NCBI GenBank assembly: GCA_030248825.1
Contig: JARCMB010000365.1
Span: forward strand, 1-7,121
From: Pseudanabaenaceae cyanobacterium MP8IB2.15
GTDB taxonomy: Bacteria; Cyanobacteriota; Cyanobacteriia; Pseudanabaenales; Pseudanabaenaceae
Direction of reading: 5' to 3'
Length of the DNA stretch: 7,121 nucleotides
Both the position numbers and the translations under genes were made by a program. Of the stretch, positions 1-4,719 are shown piece by piece; within the stretch, counting starts at the first letter, position 1, and each line of letters opens with the position of its first letter. Under the pieces are notes generated by a model that ran no database searches, was not told where the DNA came from, and saw only the letters and a list, made by a program, of their open reading frames with translations.

Positions 1-1
1 A

Positions 2-79
2 GAACCCCACCTCTGGTCTAGGCTTTGCAAGGAATCTAGGCTAAGTGGTTTCGTTGAACCAAGAATCCCCGTCCGTTAA
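2..79 (+). CDS. tnpB: C-terminal tail of a probable TnpB (RNA-guided nuclease of IS200/IS605), 5' part outside window
   Basis: A 25-residue open frame enters from the left edge and stops at TAA 77-79, inside the loop and stem of the right-end hairpin. Its last residues read SGFVEPRIPVR. Ending at or within the right-end hairpin is usual for tnpB in this family. TnpB is the IS-encoded RuvC-type nuclease that uses a guide RNA transcribed from the gene's 3' end and the element's right end. No catalytic residue or zinc-finger cysteine pair is visible because these lie upstream. A second frame is open to a stop at 41-43, so the frame assignment is a choice, favoured here because it reaches the hairpin. 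The gene could also be a decayed remnant. Confidence 0.4.
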   Translation, partial: EPHLWSRLCKESRLSGFVEPRIPVR

Positions 80-87
80 CGGCGGGG
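67..87 (+). repeat. Right-end subterminal hairpin of the IS
   Basis: CCCCG (67-71) pairs with CGGGG (83-87) and CCG (73-75) with CGG (80-82), with loop TTAA (76-79) and a single bulged T at 72. In IS200/IS605 elements a bulged base in the subterminal hairpin is read by the Y1 transposase on single-stranded DNA. The same structure forms part of the RNA scaffold used by TnpB. Confidence 0.65.
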
Positions 88-88
88 A

Positions 89-125
89 GTGTCAAGAAAT
101 CCCTTCTTGCCTGACACCTTCTTTT
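89..125 (+). terminator. Hairpin plus T-rich tail across the IS junction, candidate terminator for the left-hand (+) gene
   Basis: CAAGAA (93-98) pairs with TTCTTG (104-109) around loop ATCCC. GTGT (89-92) can add four pairs with ACAC (114-117), leaving CCTG bulged. CTTCTTTTT (117-125) follows on the plus strand. The orientation suits transcripts leaving tnpB. On the minus strand no T-run follows, so it would not serve as a classical terminator for the methyltransferase gene. The hairpin starts inside the IS and ends in flanking DNA, so it may be fortuitous. Confidence 0.4.
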
Positions 126-152
126 TAAGCACCTAGGTTTTCAACCTGCCCA

Positions 153-791
153 CTAATTCTTATAAGCAAGGACAGCATAGAAAGGGTCGCCGCCGAGACT
201 GAGCCACCACAGAGGATTAGCCTTTTGAGCAGGATGAGTAATCACTTCTGGCTTACTAAAGCCTGGGACAGAATTGAAGTAGCGTTTTACTAACTGGACT
301 CGATCGAGATCTGAACTATCTCTCCATGCTGCGATCGCTTTTTGGTAAAACATCCGATTAGAAAAACTCATAATTGCCACGCCACCTGGTTTGAGAATGC
401 GGTGAATCTCACTGAACACAGCTTCGGGATACTGCAAATACTGGACTGATACCGTATCGATCACAGCATCAAATTCCCGATCGGCTAAGGGTAGTTTTTG
501 GTTTTGATTGAGATTTTGGACAAAGAAGTGGTTGAGTTGAGAGTTTCGGGCTAATTCTTCGGCATTTAATCCATGCCCCTCGACATGGGCAAATTGGATA
601 TCTGTCGGTAAGTGCGACACCCAACTGCTTTGCAAATCAAGGATGCGGGTATCAGGCTTGAGTCGATCGGAAAATAAAGCCCTGAGCGAACTGATGAATC
701 GATCGTCTACATGCGTTACAAACCGAGGATATTCATAAAATAGAACATCATCACTTTGATCGATTTTCGTGCGCTGATCGGGAGCAAGCAT
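153..791 (-). CDS. Class-I SAM-dependent methyltransferase, substrate unknown
   Basis: This 212-residue soluble protein has the layout of a Methyltransf_11-type fold. Strand 1 is ILDLQSSWVSHLP (50-62). An acidic/Gly segment, HVEGHGLNAEEL, follows at 69-80, then FDAVIDTVSVQYL (107-119; motif II and strand 4), the helix YPEAVFSEIHRI (121-132) and the post-motif LKPGG (133-137) that leads into strand 5. Residues 140-212 are a family-specific C-terminus with aromatic and Trp-Trp residues (WW 195-196). Motif I is odd: the usual glycine-rich LDxGxGxG is replaced by LDLQSSWVSHLP. As far as I recall, a similar LxSSWVSHLP form occurs in other cyanobacterial and plant members, so it is probably a subfamily trait. 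ATG start at 791; no strong Shine-Dalgarno. It is the last of five minus-strand genes, 63 nt after the ycf49-like gene. The substrate cannot be inferred. Confidence 0.88.
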   Translation of the reverse strand: MLAPDQRTKIDQSDDVLFYEYPRFVTHVDDRFISSLRALFSDRLKPDTRILDLQSSWVSHLPTDIQFAHVEGHGLNAEELARNSQLNHFFVQNLNQNQKLPLADREFDAVIDTVSVQYLQYPEAVFSEIHRILKPGGVAIMSFSNRMFYQKAIAAWRDSSDLDRVQLVKRYFNSVPGFSKPEVITHPAQKANPLWWLSLGGDPFYAVLAYKN

Positions 792-854
792 AGGAAATCC
801 AAGCAGTTAAATCATGTGTATCGTTAATAATACTTTACATTAACCAGCAATTTT

Positions 855-1163
855 TCACTCTTCAGTCAAAATCGATCGACTGCGCCAGATCGCATAAGCC
901 GCGATTGCCAGTGTACAATTCCCAACCAAAGTCATCGCGGCCTGCACATCGACTAACCATCCCAGTGATTTAGAGTTATCAAAAAAATGCCAAGTACAAG
1001 CACACAGCGCACTCACCAACGCAGGCAGCATCGCAAACGCTAATCCTTTCCAGGCAGGATTTTCGCTCAGTTTGGCATAACTAAAAATCAACCAGATTGC
1101 GATCACCCATTCGAGCACGCTAGAGATATGAATAATCCAAGTTGGCAAAGAAAGTGCATTCAT
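855..1163 (-). CDS. Ycf49-like (DUF2499) small membrane protein
   Basis: This 102-residue protein has three predicted membrane helices: about 8-29 (Trp-rich, LPTWIIHISSVLEWVIAIWL), 39-61 (LAFAMLPALVSALCACTWHF) and 68-92. A short charged tail, RSRSILTEE, follows. The central ALCACTWHFFDN segment (52-63) and the N-terminal PTWIIHISSVLEW segment match my memory of the DUF2499/Ycf49 family, found in cyanobacteria and in some algal plastid genomes. The length is normal for the family. Function is unknown; location is presumably the thylakoid or plasma membrane. The ATG lies only about 11 nt downstream of the U-run of the ftsH terminator and has no evident Shine-Dalgarno, so transcription depends on read-through or on a promoter inside the ftsH 3' end. 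Family assignment is fairly secure; any role is not. Confidence 0.85.
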   Translation of the reverse strand: MNALSLPTWIIHISSVLEWVIAIWLIFSYAKLSENPAWKGLAFAMLPALVSALCACTWHFFDNSKSLGWLVDVQAAMTLVGNCTLAIAAYAIWRSRSILTEE

Positions 1164-1173
1164 TATTTTAGGG

Positions 1174-1201
1174 ATAAAAAAGCCCGCAAGTTATTGCAGG
1201 C
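1174..1201 (-). terminator. Intrinsic terminator after ftsH
   Basis: Read on the minus strand, GCCTGCAA (1201-1194) pairs with TTGCGGGC (1189-1182) over eight positions including one G-T wobble, with loop TAAC. A run of six T (1181-1176) follows. It lies 31 nt past the ftsH stop and is the best terminator in the window. It sits unusually close to the next start codon (ycf49-like ATG at 1163). Confidence 0.8.
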
Positions 1202-1232
1202 ATAAGATTTCAGTTAATCAAGTGACCAGAAA

Positions 1233-3086
1233 TTAGACCACACCTAACATTTTGACATCACTGTTTTCAATCAGTGTTTGCAACTCTTCGGCATCAACAG
1301 TTTCACGTTCGATCAACATATTGGCAAGATTGTCGAGGATCGATCGATTTTGGACGAGAAGTTTCTTGGCACGACTGTAAGCGGTTTCGACTAATTGACT
1401 GACTTCTTCATCAACCACAGATGCAGTTTCTTCGGAAAAGTCACGTTCAGCCGAAATTTCACGCCCAAGGAACATATTGCCACTAGCGCGTCCAAGAGCT
1501 ACGGGCCCAAGTTTGTCACTCATGCCAAAGCGCATCACCATCTGGCGGGCAATTTGAGCAACTTGCTGTAAATCGCTCGAAGCACCTGTTGTGACTTCAG
1601 ATTCACCAAACACGATTTCTTCAGCTAGACGACCACCAAGTGCCACCGCCATTTGATTTTGCAGGTAACCACGGCTCTGCATCCGATCTTCGCTCGGCAC
1701 AAACCAAGTCAAACCACCTGCTCGACCGCGTGGAATAATTGTCACCTTTTGTACAGCATCGTAATCAGGCATCAATGCTCCCACCAGAGCGTGTCCTGCT
1801 TCATGATAGGCAACCAATTTCTTGCGTTTGTCGCTCATCACTCGATCTTTCTTTTCTGGCCCAACCAGAACTCGATCGACTGCATCATTAATCTCATCCA
1901 TCGAGATTTCGGTGAGGTTACGACGCGCCGCTAAAATTGCCGCTTCATTCAACAGATTTGACAAGTCAGCCCCAGTAAAACCAGGTGTGCGACGTGCGAT
2001 CTTTTCTAGATCGACATCTTGTCCCAAAGTCTTGCCCCGCGCATGAACTCCCAAGATTTCAAACCGACCAGCAAAGTCAGGTCGATCGACAACCACTTGT
2101 CGATCGAAACGACCAGGACGCAGAAGAGCTGCATCCAAAACATCAGGACGGTTAGTCGCGGCAATAATAATGATCCCAGTATTACCCTCAAAGCCATCCA
2201 TCTCGGTGAGCAATTGATTTAGGGTTTGTTCGCGTTCATCATTACCACCACCTAGTCCAGCCCCACGTTGGCGACCGACCGCATCAATTTCGTCGATAAA
2301 TACGATGCAAGGAGCATTTGACTTAGCTTGCTCGAACAGGTCACGCACCCGCGAAGCACCAACCCCGACAAACATTTCGACAAACTCTGAGCCAGAAATG
2401 TTAAAGAATGGTACGCCTGCTTCACCTGCTACAGCACGAGCCAGAAGGGTTTTTCCAGTCCCAGGTGGGCCGACTAAAAGCACACCTTTAGGAATTTTTG
2501 CTCCGACTGCGGTGAATCGATCGGAATTTTTGAGGAAGTCCACAACTTCAGTCAATTCCAGCTTGGCCTGCTCAATCCCAGCGACATCACTGAAAGTAAT
2601 CTGAGTTTGAGGTTCCATTTGTACTCTGGCTTTTGACTTGCCAAAGCTCATGGCTTGACTGCCAGGCCCAACCTGAGCGCGACGTAATAGGAAAAACAAA
2701 CCTACGAGTAACAAAACTGGCAAAACCAGATTGCTGAGAGTTTGCACCAAAGCGCCATCATTACGACGCGGCGCAACGTCGATCGCCACACCATTTTGGG
2801 TCAAAGTATCAATAAAGTTAGGATCGTTAGGAAGATTCACTCTCACCCGCTTACTCCCTTGATCCCCTGGGATTGTGACCTCTGCCCAAGATCGATCGGG
2901 ACTAAGTGTGACCTTAGATACGCCTTGTTTTTTCTCCACAGCTTCGATCAGTTTGCTATAACGCCACTGCTCCTGCGGTTGAGGCTGATTATCTAGGAGA
3001 GCCGTCCCTAGAGTAATCACAACAATTCCTAGTACTGCATACAGACCAATGGTCTTCCATTTTTTATTATTGTTATTATTCTTCAA
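1233..3086 (-). CDS. ftsH: ATP-dependent zinc metalloprotease FtsH (cyanobacterial FtsH1/FtsH3 type)
   Basis: This 617-residue membrane-anchored AAA+ protease works as a hexamer, extracting and degrading damaged or unassembled membrane proteins. After a poly-Asn start (NNNNN, 3-7) come a first membrane helix (about 13-31), a non-cytoplasmic loop and a second helix (about 117-135). The AAA domain shows Walker A GPPGTGKT (206-213), pore motif FVG (239-241), Walker B IVFIDEID (261-268) and the second region of homology ending RPGRFDR (323-329). The protease domain has the zinc motif HEAGH (428-432) and the likely third ligand D505 in SSDLQQ. All key residues are present and the length is normal. 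The N-terminus resembles Synechocystis FtsH1/FtsH3 more than FtsH2 or FtsH4; this is from memory. The start is TTG (3086-3084). An in-frame TGA lies seven codons upstream with no ATG or GTG between, and GGAG sits 8 nt before the TTG. It lies 134 nt after ftrC and is followed by a strong terminator. Confidence 0.97.
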   Translation of the reverse strand: MKNNNNNKKWKTIGLYAVLGIVVITLGTALLDNQPQPQEQWRYSKLIEAVEKKQGVSKVTLSPDRSWAEVTIPGDQGSKRVRVNLPNDPNFIDTLTQNGVAIDVAPRRNDGALVQTLSNLVLPVLLLVGLFFLLRRAQVGPGSQAMSFGKSKARVQMEPQTQITFSDVAGIEQAKLELTEVVDFLKNSDRFTAVGAKIPKGVLLVGPPGTGKTLLARAVAGEAGVPFFNISGSEFVEMFVGVGASRVRDLFEQAKSNAPCIVFIDEIDAVGRQRGAGLGGGNDEREQTLNQLLTEMDGFEGNTGIIIIAATNRPDVLDAALLRPGRFDRQVVVDRPDFAGRFEILGVHARGKTLGQDVDLEKIARRTPGFTGADLSNLLNEAAILAARRNLTEISMDEINDAVDRVLVGPEKKDRVMSDKRKKLVAYHEAGHALVGALMPDYDAVQKVTIIPRGRAGGLTWFVPSEDRMQSRGYLQNQMAVALGGRLAEEIVFGESEVTTGASSDLQQVAQIARQMVMRFGMSDKLGPVALGRASGNMFLGREISAERDFSEETASVVDEEVSQLVETAYSRAKKLLVQNRSILDNLANMLIERETVDAEELQTLIENSDVKMLGVV

Positions 3087-3094
3087 TGCTTTTA

Positions 3095-3098
3095 CTCC
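3095..3098 (-). promoter_or_regulatory. Shine-Dalgarno GGAG that fixes the TTG start of ftsH
   Basis: On the minus strand GGAG is followed by 8 nt and then TTG. As no other start codon occurs between the upstream in-frame stop and the conserved protein, this site supports TTG initiation at 3086. Confidence 0.65.
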
Positions 3099-3124
3099 AA
3101 AGTGTCATCTAAGAAATTTCGATT

Positions 3125-3153
3125 ATTAACTTATATTAACTTAACCCAGTCAA
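3125..3153 (-). promoter_or_regulatory. Possible sigma70-type promoter for ftsH
   Basis: On the minus strand TTGACT (3153-3148) and GTTAAT (3130-3125) are 17 nt apart, about 40 nt upstream of the TTG start. The -35 matches the consensus at five of six positions and the -10 at four of six. The surroundings are AT-rich, so chance matches are likely. Confidence 0.25.
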
Positions 3154-3168
3154 ATCATGTTAACTGGG
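3145..3168. repeat. Inverted repeat CCCAGT...ACTGGG between ftrC and ftsH
   Basis: A perfect 6-bp inverted repeat is separated by 12 nt. It could form a weak stem downstream of ftrC, or be an operator overlapping the possible ftsH -35. No T-run follows on the minus strand, so it is not a standard terminator. Confidence 0.35.
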
Positions 3169-3187
3169 CTGAGCAGGAATATCTTTT

Positions 3188-3211
3188 GCTAAATTTCTCG
3201 CTAAATTTCTT
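3188..3211. repeat. Tandem 12-bp direct repeat just after ftrC
   Basis: GCTAAATTTCTC (3188-3199) is followed directly by GCTAAATTTCTT (3200-3211), 11 of 12 bases identical. It starts 10 nt beyond the ftrC stop codon. Role unknown; slippage duplication is the simplest explanation. Confidence 0.6.
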
Positions 3212-3220
3212 AAAAAAGTC

Positions 3221-3592
3221 CTATTCTTCGTACTTAACTTCGACAATTTCTAGATCTTGTCGATCGCCAGGATGGGGATTGTAGAGTGTAAGAAACAGCA
3301 TACAGTGACATTCTTTGCGCTCTTGCCTCGGTACGCATGGGCAATTCCAGTAACTAGCTTTCACTTCGGCTTCTTTGTCTTCGTAAAAGCGGCAAGGACA
3401 CAAAGGTGCTCCTAGTTCTTCTTTATGCTTTGCCAGTCCCTCAACTACGGCAGTAGTAATGCTGAGATCTGCACAAAAATAAGTCCCAGTTCTCTTGGCG
3501 TAGGCTTCAGAAAACTTACGCATAATCTCAAAACTTTTCTCTGAAGACTTATTCGTACCACGAACAGAATCCTTATTTTCCGTGCTTGTCAT
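3221..3592 (-). CDS. ftrC: Ferredoxin:thioredoxin reductase, catalytic (beta) chain
   Basis: This 123-residue subunit passes electrons from photosynthetically reduced ferredoxin through a [4Fe-4S] cluster to thioredoxin disulfides, working as a heterodimer with the variable chain FtrV. The diagnostic pattern is complete: CPC (65-67), CPC (84-86) and CHC (95-97). The spacing is the same as in plant and Synechocystis FTR. By that homology C65, C84, C86 and C95 hold the cluster, C67 and C97 form the redox-active disulfide and H96 is the conserved active-site His. The core RTGTYFCADLS (35-45) and YEDKEAEVKASYWNCPC (70-86) are typical. The first ~22 residues are polar and variable; M24 is an alternative start. 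No clear Shine-Dalgarno precedes the ATG at 3592. It lies 84 nt after cobA on the same strand. ftrV is not in the window, which is normal in cyanobacteria. Confidence 0.96.
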   Translation of the reverse strand: MTSTENKDSVRGTNKSSEKSFEIMRKFSEAYAKRTGTYFCADLSITTAVVEGLAKHKEELGAPLCPCRFYEDKEAEVKASYWNCPCVPRQERKECHCMLFLTLYNPHPGDRQDLEIVEVKYEE

Positions 3593-3676
3593 AGTGTTTA
3601 TCTAAATTTTTTATTTAAAATCTTTTATGAGTAGGTTATTTATATTACTAAACTATGATCGCGATCGCGCAAGCAT

Positions 3677-4462
3677 TCACGCGCTGTGCTGATTTCTGAA
3701 ATCGACAACTTTACCAATCGCGGCGATCGCAGGTGGGGCAAACCCTGTTGCTTCAACCTGCGCCACAATGTCACCTAATGTGCCGATCAATTCTGATTGG
3801 TCAGCCCAAGTTCCTTGACGGATCAATGCAATCGGGGTGCTGGGATCTAATCCTGCGCCGATCAGACGCATGATAATTTCGGCGAGATTATGCAACCCCA
3901 TATAGATCACGATTGTTTCTGAGCCGAGGGCGATCGACTCCCAATTAATCTGTGGACGATACTTTCCCGCCATCTCATGCCCAGTCACAAAAGTCACCGA
4001 CGAACTATAGTCGCGATGGGTAAGCGGAATCCCCGCATAGGCAGGTGCAGCAATGCCTGAAGTAATTCCAGGTACAACCTCTACAGGAACACCTGCGGCG
4101 ATCAAGCTCGCCATCTCTTCGCCACCGCGCCCAAACATAAATGGATCGCCACCCTTAAGCCGCACCACGATCGAATGTGACTGGGCTTTCTCGATCAATA
4201 ACTCTGTCGTCTCAGTCTGTAACAGCGAATGATCGCCACGCCGCTTACCCGCATTAATTCGTTCCGCGTTGGGATTTACCATTGCCAATACCCCAGGGCT
4301 GACCAAGGCATCATAGATCACAACATCACAATGTTCTAACAAGCTCTTGCCCTTAAGCGTCATTAAACCAGGATCGCCAGGACCTGCACCGACCAAATAA
4401 ACTTTGCCTACACTTGAACCGAGATTTATTCGATCGATCCCAGAAGTTACGGAATTTGTCAT
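3677..4462 (-). CDS. cobA: Uroporphyrinogen-III C-methyltransferase (SUMT)
   Basis: This 261-residue cytosolic enzyme transfers two methyl groups from SAM to C2 and C7 of uroporphyrinogen III, giving precorrin-2 for siroheme (nitrite and sulfite reductases) and cobalamin. Family signatures are VYLVGAGPGDPGLMTLKG (21-38), the central RLKGGDPFMFGRGGEE (101-116), VVPGITSGIAAPAYAGIPLTHRD (129-151) and VTGHE (159-163). The C-terminal TWADQ and IGKVVDFR segments are also typical. The length fits a stand-alone SUMT; there is no CysG-type dehydrogenase/chelatase domain and no HemD fusion, so precorrin-2 oxidation and iron insertion must be encoded elsewhere. The first ~18 residues are variable. ATG at 4462 with no obvious Shine-Dalgarno. 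It is the first gene of the minus-strand run and is divergent from the pentapeptide gene. Two HIP1 octamers lie at and just beyond its 3' end. Confidence 0.96.
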   Translation of the reverse strand: MTNSVTSGIDRINLGSSVGKVYLVGAGPGDPGLMTLKGKSLLEHCDVVIYDALVSPGVLAMVNPNAERINAGKRRGDHSLLQTETTELLIEKAQSHSIVVRLKGGDPFMFGRGGEEMASLIAAGVPVEVVPGITSGIAAPAYAGIPLTHRDYSSSVTFVTGHEMAGKYRPQINWESIALGSETIVIYMGLHNLAEIIMRLIGAGLDPSTPIALIRQGTWADQSELIGTLGDIVAQVEATGFAPPAIAAIGKVVDFRNQHSA

Positions 4463-4555
4463 GCAATCAGGTGAAAAAACAGCTTTGTTACATCCTAATC
4501 CTTCTACCCCGATCTAAGCCAAATCATGCAATTTTAATACGGTTTAGCGAGTCTA

Positions 4556-4572
4556 ATGTATTCTAGTTACAT
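4556..4572. promoter_or_regulatory. Inverted repeat ATGTA-N7-TACAT, possible operator
   Basis: Two perfect 5-bp arms surround TTCTAGT, about 95 nt upstream of the cobA ATG and 148 nt upstream of the pentapeptide ATG. It resembles the NtcA core GTA-N8-TAC but the spacing is N7, one short, so I do not call it NtcA. A 5-bp palindrome in AT-rich DNA can be chance. Confidence 0.3.
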
Positions 4573-4600
4573 GAGTAGCTAGAGGGCTTAACGGCTATTC

Positions 4601-4642
4601 ATTAGAGTTTGATTAAAGTCTAATTGAAGTTTATTGAAGTCT
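4601..4642 (+). repeat. Four head-to-tail 10-11 bp units in the pentapeptide leader
   Basis: The units are ATTAGAGTTTG (4601-4611), ATTAAAGTCTA (4612-4622), ATTGAAGTTT (4623-4632) and ATTGAAGTCT (4633-4642), giving the consensus ATTRRAGTYT. The period is close to one helical turn, so the copies lie on the same face of the helix. The last copy ends 77 nt before the ATG at 4720. Such an array suits cooperative binding of an activator or repressor, but could also be slippage-derived. Confidence 0.6.
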
Positions 4643-4667
4643 TAATTTAGGCTTCAAGATCTCAGGC

Positions 4668-4699
4668 TTAGAGATTAATTCTAGGTTGCTTTAGAGATT
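4668..4699 (+). repeat. Direct repeat TTAGAGATT, 23 bp apart
   Basis: Identical 9-mers lie at 4668-4676 and 4691-4699. The second overlaps the first base of the possible TTG start at 4699, so this DNA looks more like leader than coding sequence and favours the ATG at 4720. Confidence 0.5.
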
Positions 4700-4719
4700 T
4701 GAGTTCACAGCAATTTGAG

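Larger units (their letters stand above)
1..96 (+). mobile_element. Right end of an IS200/IS605-type insertion sequence (partial)
   Basis: Only the last ~96 bases are visible; the body lies left of the window. The evidence is a subterminal imperfect hairpin at 67-87 (CCCCG-T-CCG, loop TTAA, CGG-CGGGG) with a single unpaired T at 72, followed nine bases later by TCAAG (92-96). A bulged-base hairpin just inside the end and a short TCAA-like cleavage motif are how Y1 (TnpA) transposases of this family recognise and cut the right end, and they make no target-site duplication. An open frame consistent with a tnpB tail runs into the hairpin. The left end, tnpA and mobility cannot be judged. The exact boundary at 96 is inferred by analogy with family members. 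Confidence 0.62.
4463..4719. other. Divergent intergenic region between cobA and the first pentapeptide gene
   Basis: About 257 nt of AT-rich sequence with no plausible gene. It should hold the leftward promoter of cobA and the rightward promoter of the pentapeptide pair, but I find no convincing -35/-10 pair for either. It does contain an inverted repeat (4556-4572), four tandem 10-11 bp units (4601-4642), the direct repeat AGGCTT (4649-4654 and 4664-4669) and the direct repeat TTAGAGATT (4668-4676 and 4691-4699). Confidence 0.7.

Noticed and set aside
135..147. Small hairpin AGGTT-TTC-AACCT as terminator for the methyltransferase gene
   Set aside because: The stem is only 5 bp and no T-run follows on the minus strand.
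1653..2996. Plus-strand frames inside ftsH (1653-1934, 1822-2046, 2019-2222, 2305-2604, 2742-2996) and a minus-strand one at 2006-2197
   Set aside because: They lie entirely within a well-conserved ftsH, show no recognisable domain and look like shadows of its codon pattern.
3076..3108. Ten-codon minus-strand frame upstream of ftsH as a real leader peptide gene
   Set aside because: It has no clear ribosome site of its own and no regulatory codon run; I mention it only as context for the ftsH start.
3102..3284. Plus-strand 60-codon frame between ftsH and ftrC
   Set aside because: It overlaps the ftrC 3' end, includes the tandem 12-mer, has no ribosome site and shows no recognisable protein features.
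4558..4570. NtcA binding site
   Set aside because: GTA and TAC are separated by 7 nt, not the 8 of the NtcA consensus, and no properly spaced -10 was identified next to it.
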